DNA from: Candidatus Aminicenantota bacterium
GTDB lineage: Bacteria; Acidobacteriota; Aminicenantia; JAMOAD01
DNA length: 64,000 nucleotides
Reading direction: 5' to 3'
Assembly (NCBI GenBank): GCA_027061995.1
Contig: JAMOUT010000002.1
Coordinates: forward strand, 1-64,000
Positions 23,774-31,669 of the stretch are shown in pieces. The notes under the pieces are model-generated. The model was not told the DNA's origin. It saw only the letters and a list, made by a program, of their open reading frames with translations, and ran no database searches. Each line of letters starts with the position of its first letter. The stretch's first letter is position 1. The translations under genes and the position numbers were made by a program.

Positions 23774-24747
23774 TAATTTTATTATGGGCAGAAGGCGGTA
23801 AAAATATAGGCTCCGGTCATCTAAACAGAGTTACGGATATTTATAATCTGTTAAAAGGGGATTATAATGTTAAAATTTACGCATTAGAGGGTGATAGTAT
23901 GGAGTTTTACAAAAAAACAGGTATAGATATATTTGAAATAAAAAATCTACATAAAAACGATTATATCCTTGTTTCCGATTTAAGATACCCTGAAATATAC
24001 TCTGAATTATTAAAAGATCTTTCCGAAAATTCATATAAACATATTTCCATAAATGATATGGGGCTTGCACAAAGGGATGCCGATATTATAGTGGACGGAC
24101 ACATTAAGCATTTTAAAGAGTATAAAATAAACTCTTCCACCGATTATTACATGGGACCCGAGTATTTTATGTTAAAAACAAAGTTCAGGCATTTTAATAA
24201 AGTTAATAGAAAACTTCGTAAAAAAGGGAAAAAAATATATCTGACTCTCGGCGGATGGAGTAGGGTGGAGGATTTGCGATATTTTTCTGAAATACTTTTA
24301 AGAAACGGGTTTAAAATAACTTTAAGTTGGGGGTTCGGCAAAACAAACAGGGAAAGAAGATTATTCAGGAAACAATATCCCTCGATAAAAATAATAACAG
24401 AAAAAAGATATATACCGAGAAAATATTATGAAACTGATATTACAATCGCAGCCGGAGGAATCTCATACTATGAAGCCGCATCAACAGGCTCTCCGATTAT
24501 CATGTTTTACAAAGATAAATTTCAAAATTTTATCGTTGAAAGTTTAATTGAAAAAGGATACGGAATTTCTGCAGGAGAGCTTTCATCTTTTAATAAGACC
24601 GATTTTCTCAAATTGTTAGATAATTATAAATATGATTATGAATTAAGAAAAAACCACTCACTCACCGGAAAACAAATTGTTGACGGGTTGGGTATATACA
24701 GATTTAAAAAAATAATAGATAATATCATATTATCTGTTAACAAATAG
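23770..24747 (+). CDS. PseG/SpsG-like nucleotide-sugar hydrolase or glycosyltransferase-like protein
   Basis: A 325-residue protein with the GT-B style fold of PseG: the GSGHLNR loop near residue 14-20 holds the His used by PseG, with LTLGGW and AAGGISYYEAA in the C-terminal half. PseG removes UDP during pseudaminic acid synthesis, which often decorates flagellin. No other pse or leg gene is present, so a cell-wall sugar role is equally possible. It is coupled (ATGA) to yibQ and ends the operon. Confidence 0.65.
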   Translation: MIILLWAEGGKNIGSGHLNRVTDIYNLLKGDYNVKIYALEGDSMEFYKKTGIDIFEIKNLHKNDYILVSDLRYPEIYSELLKDLSENSYKHISINDMGLAQRDADIIVDGHIKHFKEYKINSSTDYYMGPEYFMLKTKFRHFNKVNRKLRKKGKKIYLTLGGWSRVEDLRYFSEILLRNGFKITLSWGFGKTNRERRLFRKQYPSIKIITEKRYIPRKYYETDITIAAGGISYYEAASTGSPIIMFYKDKFQNFIVESLIEKGYGISAGELSSFNKTDFLKLLDNYKYDYELRKNHSLTGKQIVDGLGIYRFKKIIDNIILSVNK

Positions 24748-24834
24748 TTAAGATCAAACTTATTTCAAAAAATAATCGGAGATGCTTTGATTAATTTTTA
24801 AGGACACATTGTAAAAAATAATCATTCTTGATTT

Positions 24835-25617
24835 ATGAATGGTTTTTTGTTATTTATATATATGTTTTTTAAGAAAAAGATATTTCTTATTATTATTTTG
24901 TTGATACCTTTGTTTATTTTTAGTAATAATTCAGAAAATGATAAGGAAAAGCAAAAAAAGAGTTGGAATGCTTCCACTTATCTCTCTTTTTCATTATCAA
25001 AAGGTAATAGTGAGGGAAGAACATATTCGGGGCAAGCTCATTTCAATTATAATGTGAAATATTATGCACTGGGAATTGCATATGAACAGTATTACGGCAA
25101 AAACAAAGATATAGTTAACATAAACAAAGGTAAAGCCCTGTTAACTTTTAACAGAACAATAAAAAACAGGTTGAATGTGAGTTCATCATTCATATATGAA
25201 TATGATAGGATAGCATCACTTGCATACAGGTTCAATTATGGACTCGGCTTGAGTTATTCAAACAGGGATAATCTAAATAATATTTTAATTTTAACATCAA
25301 ATTTAATATATGAGATAACACATTATAACTCTAATATAAAAGAGGATAAAAAGAGTTTTAGATTTTTATTATTAGCCCAATCAAAATTTAAAATAGCTAA
25401 CAATTCCTTATGGGAATCCTCGTTTTCATATACCCCGAATATATCTAACCCCCATATTGATTATAGATTAGAACTAAAATCATCGGTTAAATTTCTTATT
25501 AATTTTCCTCTATGGTTTAAATTTTCAATTCTAAATCAATATAATAATAATCCTCCTTCGGAAAAAATAAGAAAAAATGATTTTACAATGGTTACCGGAA
25601 TAGAAGTTACCATTTAG
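24835..25617 (+). CDS. DUF481-family outer-membrane beta-barrel protein
   Basis: A 260-residue exported protein with a signal sequence and a body of alternating short beta strands, opening with LSFSLSKGNSEGRTYSGQ as in the DUF481 (YdiY) family. Tyr/Phe-rich amphipathic strands fit an outer-membrane barrel of about 12-14 strands. The start is uncertain: ATG 24835 lacks a ribosome site, and ATG 24862 (residue 10) would give a more compact signal peptide. Confidence 0.7.
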   Translation: MNGFLLFIYMFFKKKIFLIIILLIPLFIFSNNSENDKEKQKKSWNASTYLSFSLSKGNSEGRTYSGQAHFNYNVKYYALGIAYEQYYGKNKDIVNINKGKALLTFNRTIKNRLNVSSSFIYEYDRIASLAYRFNYGLGLSYSNRDNLNNILILTSNLIYEITHYNSNIKEDKKSFRFLLLAQSKFKIANNSLWESSFSYTPNISNPHIDYRLELKSSVKFLINFPLWFKFSILNQYNNNPPSEKIRKNDFTMVTGIEVTI

Positions 25618-25664
25618 AATAAACAATATCTTTTTTATGTTCGTATAATATTTAGGAGGTTTTA

Positions 25665-27368
25665 ATGAGTAGAAAAGTAGCAATAATAATTATTTTAACA
25701 ATGGTTTTCCTATTTGTTCTTGCATCTGTTTTATTTTACAATTTTATCGGAACAAATAAAGTCAGAGTCAATAAAAACAGTTATCTTGTTCTTCCAATTT
25801 CCGGAAGCATAAAAGAGTATTCAACCAAAAAACCTTTTCTAAAAAACAATCCGCAGTTAACTATATGGGGAATATATAATGCCGTGAGAAGAGCGAAATA
25901 TGATAATAGAATCAATGGAATAATACTAAAACTTTCAACTCCCGTAATCGGTATGGGCAAAATAGATGAGATTATGGATATCCTCAAGGATTTTAAAACT
26001 TCGGGCAAAAAGATATACGCTTATCTTGAATACGGCTCAATGAAAGATTATTATATGGCAACAATCGCCGATAAAATATTTATGATTCCAACCGGAACCC
26101 TTATATTAAACGGTTATTCATTTGAGGTTATGTTTTATAAGGGATTATTGGAAAAATTGGGAATAAAAGCTAATCTTCTTCATATCGGTAAATATAAAAC
26201 ATATTCAAATATATTTACAAAAGATAAAATGACTCCCGCACATAAAGAATTCATGCAAGATATTTTAAAACAATACATAGACAGATATTTGACAGTAGTG
26301 TCAAAAAATAGAGGACTGAACAGAGAAGATGTTTCAAGATTGATAGATCACGGATTATTCACTTCAAAACAAGCACTTGACTATAGATTAATTGATAAAA
26401 TCGGCTATTTTGATGAATTAAAATCGGATATAAATAAACATAGTTCCAAATTGATTATTAAAAATAAAATCAGTCTTATAAACTATTTTGATTATTCTAA
26501 AAATTATTCTGTAAGAAAAGATTATAATAATGTAGCAATTATATTTGCGATGGGACAAATACAGGGTGGTGAAAGTGGTCATAACCCTTTATTCGGTGAA
26601 ACAATGGGTTCATACACAATAATTCGCTCCATTAGAAAAGCTAAAAAAGACAGATCAATAAAAGCGATAATTCTTAGAATCAATTCTCCGGGAGGGTCCG
26701 GTGTAGCTTCCGATAAAATACTTAGAGAGCTTATCCTTGCTTCAAAACAAAAACCAGTGATAGTTTCAATGAGTGATCTTGCAGCATCAGGTGGTTATTG
26801 GATTTCAATGGCGGCAAAAGAGATTATTGCTCAACCTTTGACTCTAACTGGCTCAATTGGTGTTGTTGCCGGAAAATTCAGTTTAAAGGGATTGTATAAG
26901 AAATTAGGACTTACTATCGATAGGGTGGAGTATGGAAAATATGCACGAATTTTCTCATCATCCGATGATTTTACAGAAGAAGAGAAGCAACTTCTTTTCA
27001 ATAATATCACCACATTCTATAACAATTTTTTAAAAGTGGTAGCAAAAGGGAGAAAAATGAAAGTATCTGATGTTGATGCCATAGGACGGGGTAGGGTATG
27101 GACGGGAGATTCCGCATTAAAACTGAAACTTGTTGATAAAATCGGCGGTCTTTCAACAGCCATAAAAGAGGTTAAGAGGATTACAAAATTAAAAAATCTC
27201 GGGATAATTACTTATCCGAAAAAAAGATCTTTCTTATCAGAATTTGGAATCACTTCCGATATCATAAGTAAATTTACAAAATTAAATAAAATAAAAACAT
27301 TATTTCCTTATAAAAATTATGAGCCTCTTACCATAATGGATTTTATCCCGGTTTTATCAGATAATTAA
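25665..27368 (+). CDS. sppA: Signal peptide peptidase SppA, long (67K) type
   Basis: A 567-residue membrane-anchored S49 protease with tandem domains. The N-terminal anchor is about residues 5-28. The general-base Lys is in the first half, K178 (HIGKYKTYSN), and the nucleophile S375 in the second (DLAASGGYW), with GSIGVVAGK after it. These match the Lys/Ser pair of E. coli SppA, which degrades cleaved signal peptides. AGGAGG precedes the ATG. The MBL and xerD genes follow closely. Confidence 0.92.
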   Translation: MSRKVAIIIILTMVFLFVLASVLFYNFIGTNKVRVNKNSYLVLPISGSIKEYSTKKPFLKNNPQLTIWGIYNAVRRAKYDNRINGIILKLSTPVIGMGKIDEIMDILKDFKTSGKKIYAYLEYGSMKDYYMATIADKIFMIPTGTLILNGYSFEVMFYKGLLEKLGIKANLLHIGKYKTYSNIFTKDKMTPAHKEFMQDILKQYIDRYLTVVSKNRGLNREDVSRLIDHGLFTSKQALDYRLIDKIGYFDELKSDINKHSSKLIIKNKISLINYFDYSKNYSVRKDYNNVAIIFAMGQIQGGESGHNPLFGETMGSYTIIRSIRKAKKDRSIKAIILRINSPGGSGVASDKILRELILASKQKPVIVSMSDLAASGGYWISMAAKEIIAQPLTLTGSIGVVAGKFSLKGLYKKLGLTIDRVEYGKYARIFSSSDDFTEEEKQLLFNNITTFYNNFLKVVAKGRKMKVSDVDAIGRGRVWTGDSALKLKLVDKIGGLSTAIKEVKRITKLKNLGIITYPKKRSFLSEFGITSDIISKFTKLNKIKTLFPYKNYEPLTIMDFIPVLSDN

Positions 27369-27369
27369 G

Positions 27370-27972
27370 ATGATTAATATTAAAACAATAATTAATAACG
27401 GATTGCAGGTAAACACCTATATACTTTATGAAAAAGATAAAGCTGTGATAATTGATCCGGGTATTGATTCTCATAAAGTTATTGAGTTTTTAATTAATAA
27501 TGATTTAAAACCTATTATGATATTATTAACTCATGCTCATTATGATCATATAGAGGGACTTCCCAATATTCTTAAAAATTATGATATAACATTTAAATTA
27601 CATAAAAATGATGAGGAATTGTATTATCATAAGGATAATACGGGGATAAATATATTTAATAAGCCCAAAATAACAGATTATCTTAATGATAAATCAATTA
27701 AATTATTCACAACCCCTATTGAAATAATACATACTCCGGGACATACTCAGGGAAGTGTATGTTTTTATTTTTACCCTTATTTAATATCGGGTGATACCCT
27801 TTTTTACGGCTCCATAGGGAGAACGGATCTACCCGGAGGTGATTTTGAACAATTGATAGAATCAATTAAAAATAAACTGCTTATTCTTCCTGATGAAGTC
27901 AAGGTTTTGCCCGGACATTCGGAAAGCACAACAATTGAGTTTGAAAGGGAGAATAATCCGTTTTTGCAATGA
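27370..27972 (+). CDS. MBL-fold hydrolase (glyoxalase II-like)
   Basis: A 200-residue metallo-beta-lactamase-fold protein with THAHYDH (H55, H57, D59, H60), HTPGHTQGS, the bridging Asp in SGDTLF and a final LPGHSEST His. Short glyoxalase II-like or persulfide-dioxygenase-like enzymes share this set; it lacks the longer C-terminal domain of classical glyoxalase II. The substrate is unknown. It starts one base after the sppA stop. Confidence 0.85.
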   Translation: MINIKTIINNGLQVNTYILYEKDKAVIIDPGIDSHKVIEFLINNDLKPIMILLTHAHYDHIEGLPNILKNYDITFKLHKNDEELYYHKDNTGINIFNKPKITDYLNDKSIKLFTTPIEIIHTPGHTQGSVCFYFYPYLISGDTLFYGSIGRTDLPGGDFEQLIESIKNKLLILPDEVKVLPGHSESTTIEFERENNPFLQ

Positions 27973-28850
27973 AAACAGAAGATATTTTAAAGGAATATAT
28001 CATATATCTTAGCTATGAAAGGGGATTATCAAAGAATACGGTTGAATCATATAAGAGAGATTTGATAAAGTTTTTTAGTATTGTTGATAAAAATTATGAT
28101 GAGATTGAGGAGAAAGATATCTCCGATTTTATGATGAAGGTCATATCGGACGGGATAAGTTATAGATCTTTGGCAAGACACTTATCGGCACTAAAATCAT
28201 TTTATAAATATCTTGTATATGCGGGAAGGTTAAAAGATTATCCATTATCATTTATAAATCAGCCAAAATTATGGAAAAATCTTCCCGAATACCTTACTTC
28301 ATCGGAAGTTGAATCTCTTTTAAAATTACCTGATATTAAAAAACCTATCGGTATCAGAGATAAAGCTATACTTGAATTAATGTATGCTACGGGGATAAGA
28401 GTTTCCGAACTTATTAATCTGACAATTGATAAATTAAACCTTGATATGAGTTTTATTACTGTCGTAGGAAAAGGGAATAAAGAAAGGATTATCCCTTTCG
28501 GGGAATCCGCTAAAGAATGGATTGAAAGATATATGGAAGAGGGTAGGGGTAAAATTTTAAAGGATAAACAATCCCGTTTTCTCTTCTTAAATCCTTCGGG
28601 TAAAGGCTTATCAAGGCAAGGTATATGGAAAATGATTAAAAAATACGGAAGAATAATAGGGATAGAAGATAAAATAAAACCTCATATATTAAGACATTCC
28701 TTTGCAACACATCTTATTGAAAAAGGGGCAAGTCTCCGATTTGTTCAGATTCTTCTCGGACACTCTCAAATAAGCACGACAGAGATATACACATTTATTT
28801 CAAAAGAGAGAATGAAAAAAATCTATGATAAATTTCATCCGAGGGCATAA
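27969..28850 (+). CDS. xerD: Tyrosine recombinase XerD/XerC
   Basis: A 293-residue site-specific recombinase that resolves chromosome dimers at dif. The six catalytic residues are R144 (ATGIRVSEL), K168 (GKGNKER), H239 and R242 (HILRHSFATHL), H265 (LGHSQIS) and Y274 (TEIYTFI). The N-terminal SAM-like core-binding domain covers about 1-95. Length is that of chromosomal XerC/D, not of a phage integrase, so I do not read it as a mobile-element marker. XerC versus XerD is not decidable by eye. ATGA overlap with the MBL gene. Confidence 0.88.
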   Translation: MKTEDILKEYIIYLSYERGLSKNTVESYKRDLIKFFSIVDKNYDEIEEKDISDFMMKVISDGISYRSLARHLSALKSFYKYLVYAGRLKDYPLSFINQPKLWKNLPEYLTSSEVESLLKLPDIKKPIGIRDKAILELMYATGIRVSELINLTIDKLNLDMSFITVVGKGNKERIIPFGESAKEWIERYMEEGRGKILKDKQSRFLFLNPSGKGLSRQGIWKMIKKYGRIIGIEDKIKPHILRHSFATHLIEKGASLRFVQILLGHSQISTTEIYTFISKERMKKIYDKFHPRA

Positions 28851-28860
28851 TTTTATTGTT

Positions 28861-28897
28861 AATGTCGGAATATTTTTTTTGTCGGCACGCCGACATT
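28861..28897. repeat. GC-rich alternative hairpins after xerD
   Basis: AATGTCGG (28861-28868) can pair with CCGACATT (28890-28897), but the second half also forms its own tight stem, GTCGGC with GCCGAC (28881-28894). An eight-T run (28873-28880) lies between. The two stems exclude each other. No T-run follows the inner stem. Confidence 0.45.
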
Positions 28898-28941
28898 CGG
28901 AAGTAATTCAACTTTGAGCCCAAGAAGCTGCCTTAGAGATT

Positions 28942-29087
28942 TTAAAGTTCTTCAATGCTTTTAGCTTCTTTTTGCAAAAGCTTTATGGCTTCAATAGCTC
29001 TATAGCCCCAAGGGCTGCCTTCGATGCTCGGATGCTTTAAGCTTTTGGCTTATAATCTCCTGTTTTGAATCTAATTATTTTGCTCAT
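28942..29087 (-). pseudogene. Frame-disrupted small ORF between xerD and the AAA_14 gene
   Basis: A minus-strand ATG at 29087 opens MSKIIRFKTGDYKPKA then hits a stop. One base shift restores a coding-like tail, with HPSIEGSPWGYRAIEA and then IKLLQKEAKSIEEL to a TAA at 28942-28944. Together they would make a protein of about 48 residues that I do not recognise; size would suit an antitoxin or small regulator. Reading it as a decayed gene is inference from coding appearance. Confidence 0.35.
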
Positions 29088-29135
29088 AGGTCAAATTATT
29101 AGCTAACTTTTTTGCCTATAGGACAAATAATTTGA
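29078..29135. repeat. Direct repeat and inverted repeat upstream of the AAA_14 gene
   Basis: A 24-base unit occurs twice in direct orientation, 29078-29101 and 29110-29133, with about 20 matching positions. Over the same stretch TCAAATTATT (29091-29100) is repeated inverted as AATAATTTGA (29126-29135). The repeats lie between the divergent starts of the remnant (29087) and the AAA_14 gene (29167), so an operator is likely. Confidence 0.45.
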
Positions 29136-29160
29136 TTTTATATTGTTTATCATATAAAAT
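29132..29160 (+). promoter_or_regulatory. Promoter of the AAA_14/DUF4143 gene, possibly leaderless
   Basis: TTGATT (29132-29137), 17 bases, TAAAAT (29155-29160). The ATG at 29167 begins seven bases after the -10 box and there is no ribosome binding site. Confidence 0.45.
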
Positions 29161-29166
29161 ATAAAC

Positions 29167-30345
29167 ATGATAAAGGAGAGATATTTAACAAATTTTATTC
29201 TTGAAGATTTAAAGGATAAAATGGTTTTTATCGGTGGTCCCCGCCAAGTGGGTAAAACGACATTTGCAAAAAGTCTTATCTCATCTCATTTTACAAATAC
29301 GGAATATTTTAATTGGGATTTTAGAGAGGACAGATTAAAGATTATCAATATGAATTTTAATGAAGATAATGAACTTCTGATTTTTGATGAATTACATAAA
29401 TACAAAAATTGGAAAAATTATATCAAAGGACTTTACGATAAATTAAAAGATAATTATAAATTCATTGTAACGGGAAGCGCAAGGTTGGATCTTTATAGAA
29501 GGGGAGGGGATTCATTACAGGGAAGATATCATTATTGGAGACTTTTCCCGTTTTCATTATTAGAATTATCGGGAATAATTCATGAAAAAGAGATTAAACC
29601 TTTTAATAAATTAATATTTAATAACACTGATAATAGTGAATATTTTAATATTTTATCAAATTTCGGGGGGTTTCCGGAGCCTTTGTTAAAACAGAATAAA
29701 AGAACTTTGAGAAGATGGCATTATGAAAAACTTGAAAGATTATTCAGAGAAGATATAAGGGATATTGAAAATATAAGAGATATAAATTCAATGAAAATAT
29801 TATCGGATATTCTTCCTTTTAAAGTCGGGTCTTTATTATCAATAAACTCCTTATGCAATGAACTTGAATTAGGATACAAAGCTGTATCTAATTGGTTAAT
29901 AATTCTTGAAAACTTTTATTATATTTTTAGAATTTATCCATATACATCAAAAATAATAAGGTCTTTAAAGAAAGAGCCGAAATTATATTTATGGGATTGG
30001 TCTGAAATAGAGGATGAAGCAATTAGGTTTGAAAATATGATAGCGATGCATTTGTATAAATTCGTGAGTTTTTTAAAAGATTATGAAGGTTATAAAGCTG
30101 AACTTTTATATTTAAGAAATGTTGATAAAAAAGAGGTCGATTTTATAATTACAATTAATCATAAACCTTGGTTTAGTGTTGAAGCAAAGCTTAATAAAAC
30201 AAATATATCATCAAATATTCACTATTTTAAAGATAGATTAAATATACCTTTTAATTATCAAGTAATTAAAAAGAATGATATTGATTATACAAATGACGAT
30301 GTCAGAGTTATTTCCGCAAACAAATTTCTTTCCGGTTTAATATAA
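29167..30345 (+). CDS. AAA_14 / DUF4143 ATPase with PD-(D/E)xK-like tail
   Basis: A 392-residue protein of the large AAA_14-DUF4143 family: Walker A GGPRQVGKTT (about 23-32), Walker B LLIFDE (70-75), sensor region TGSARLDLYRRGGDSLQGRY, then a winged-helix segment and the DUF4143 domain. The tail carries D325 (EVDFII) and E339-A-K341, the spacing of a PD-(D/E)xK nuclease fold. Function of the family is unknown; copies spread horizontally. It stands alone here, with its own promoter. Confidence 0.85.
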   Translation: MIKERYLTNFILEDLKDKMVFIGGPRQVGKTTFAKSLISSHFTNTEYFNWDFREDRLKIINMNFNEDNELLIFDELHKYKNWKNYIKGLYDKLKDNYKFIVTGSARLDLYRRGGDSLQGRYHYWRLFPFSLLELSGIIHEKEIKPFNKLIFNNTDNSEYFNILSNFGGFPEPLLKQNKRTLRRWHYEKLERLFREDIRDIENIRDINSMKILSDILPFKVGSLLSINSLCNELELGYKAVSNWLIILENFYYIFRIYPYTSKIIRSLKKEPKLYLWDWSEIEDEAIRFENMIAMHLYKFVSFLKDYEGYKAELLYLRNVDKKEVDFIITINHKPWFSVEAKLNKTNISSNIHYFKDRLNIPFNYQVIKKNDIDYTNDDVRVISANKFLSGLI

Positions 30346-30352
30346 TAATATC

Positions 30353-30928
30353 CTATTTTTTAATAATAAACTTAATATTTTTCTTATAAAATTTTCCTGC
30401 ATACAGATCATTTATTGTTATCTCATAAGTATATTCACCGGAGGGTAGGGAAGCGATATTTGATATTCTGTTTGTTATATAGAATGGGATTGATGGGGTA
30501 ATAAATGATTTATCCATAATTACCCAATCCTTTCTTTCGAATTGTGTTTTACCCTTTGAATCAACGATTTTAGCATCCTGAGATACCTTAATTTTATAAT
30601 AATTTCCGTCTTTTATAATTTTATATCCTACAGGCTCAATATACAATCTTAATGTATCACCTTTAGTATAAACATTATTATCTGTTCTAACATATTTTCC
30701 GAATCCGTTTTCACTATCGATAAAAGTAACGACTTTAATTCCGAATGGATAAGAATTCTTAATCAATAGTATTGCATCATTAAGATATTCCAATGCTTTA
30801 TCTTTTTTCCCTTGTTTCACATATTTTTCAGCCTGTTTTATTTTAAGCACGATAGTTTTGTCGGAAGAAAAAGAGATAACGGGAAAGATAAAAAAAAATA
30901 TAATTATTAATGATATGATTTTTTTCAT
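30353..30928 (-). CDS. Exported protein with a TPR-like N-terminus, function unknown
   Basis: A 191-residue protein: signal peptide (MKKIISLIIIFFFIFPVISFSS), a helical segment resembling a single TPR (KIKQAEKYVKQGKKDKALEYLNDAI, about 25-50), then a beta-rich domain of about 130 residues with GEYTYEITINDLYAGK near the end, which resembles an immunoglobulin-like fold. I do not recognise a named family. The ATG at 30928 has GGAGG nine bases upstream and gives a clean signal peptide, unlike the longer frame. Confidence 0.65.
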   Translation of the reverse strand: MKKIISLIIIFFFIFPVISFSSDKTIVLKIKQAEKYVKQGKKDKALEYLNDAILLIKNSYPFGIKVVTFIDSENGFGKYVRTDNNVYTKGDTLRLYIEPVGYKIIKDGNYYKIKVSQDAKIVDSKGKTQFERKDWVIMDKSFITPSIPFYITNRISNIASLPSGEYTYEITINDLYAGKFYKKNIKFIIKK

Positions 30929-31005
30929 TGTAAAAGCCTCCTTTTTTATACAATGTATCAAAAGTTTACATAATATATATTATGCGAACATAGTATAATA
31001 TTTTT

Positions 31006-31317
31006 TTATTCTTCCACGGTTAGCTTCAAACCCTTAATCAATGACAGTGCGAGATTCATTATTAAGGCTCCTATCAATCCTCCTATAAACCCCATAATAG
31101 CAAAAAATATAGGAAAAAATATAATTCCGAATATCCCGAAAGCAGCACCGAAATTAATTCCTGAACCATTTCCGAATGAACTTGCAATTCCAGTTCCAAC
31201 AGCTGATATCAATAGAAAAATAACTCCGTAGAACAATCCGAATAAACCGTAGGCAACTGCGGTTAATGTTCCGAAACCGACAGGATCAATGTTTGTTAAT
31301 TTTAATTCTTTTTTCAT
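31006..31317 (-). CDS. Small membrane protein, DUF3566-like
   Basis: A 103-residue protein with a short lead (MKKELKLTNIDPVGFG) and three hydrophobic segments rich in Gly and Phe, ending GLIGALIMNLALSLIKGLKLTVEE. The lead, the mid-chain FPIFFAIMGFIGGLIGAL and the charged end fit DUF3566-like proteins. No role known. ATG 31317 follows AGGAGGT; its leader is about 95 bases long. Confidence 0.65.
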   Translation of the reverse strand: MKKELKLTNIDPVGFGTLTAVAYGLFGLFYGVIFLLISAVGTGIASSFGNGSGINFGAAFGIFGIIFFPIFFAIMGFIGGLIGALIMNLALSLIKGLKLTVEE

Positions 31318-31418
31318 GTAATACCTCCTATAAGAAGCAACAAAGCTTAAAGCAAAGAGCTTCATAGATTTTTTAAAGACATCGGCAACCAAAGTTGCGT
31401 GCTTTATTAATATTCTTC

Positions 31419-31447
31419 TTTATACAATATTAGAGAAAAATTTGCAA
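31419..31447 (-). promoter_or_regulatory. Promoter of the DUF3566-like gene
   Basis: TTGCAA (31442-31447), 17 bases, TATAAA (31419-31424) on the minus strand. It predicts a transcript start near 31412. Confidence 0.55.
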
Positions 31448-31631
31448 GGTATCCAAAAAATACCAAAAAGCTTGAAGTAATGGCAATTCTTGATATTTTT
31501 TAACCATTATTTGTAAGACCGGTATAATCAAGTCATAATATAATAATAAATAATTCGATTTATTTATATAAACCTAAATGAATAACATTAATAATTAAAT
31601 TATTTAATTCCTATAAAATGTATAGGATTTA

Positions 31632-31640
31632 TGATATAAT
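31632..31640 (+). promoter_or_regulatory. Extended -10 promoter of the DUF1858/DUF2249 fusion gene
   Basis: TGATATAAT is a perfect extended -10 element (TGnTATAAT). No good -35 box is visible, which extended -10 promoters tolerate. AAGGAG and the ATG at 31670 follow. Confidence 0.5.
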
Positions 31641-31669
31641 AATTTAAAAATTAATATAAGGAGTTTAAA

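Larger units (their letters stand above)
31318..31669. other. Gene-free stretch: leader of the DUF3566-like gene and two promoters
   Basis: The left part (31318-31412) is the leader of the minus-strand gene, GC-richer than its surroundings, with a GCAAC/GTTGC hairpin at 31385-31398 and several AAGC/GCTT words that can pair. The rest holds a minus promoter (31419-31447) and a plus extended -10 (31632-31640) for the fusion gene. No further gene seen. Confidence 0.5.

Noticed and set aside
27969-29166. xerD plus downstream repeats as an integrated element or dif site
   Set aside because: XerD has chromosomal length and neighbours, no attachment duplications were seen, and the repeats do not resemble the dif consensus.
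31318-31393. Extension of the DUF3566-like gene to an upstream TTG near 31392
   Set aside because: The ATG at 31317 has a strong AGGAGGT site and the extension lies in the predicted leader.
31384-31405. Minus-strand bases resembling pieces of the c-di-GMP-I (GEMM) riboswitch (ACGCAA and GGTTGCCGATG)
   Set aside because: Only four bases separate the two pieces, so the second helix and the tetraloop parts of the aptamer cannot exist.
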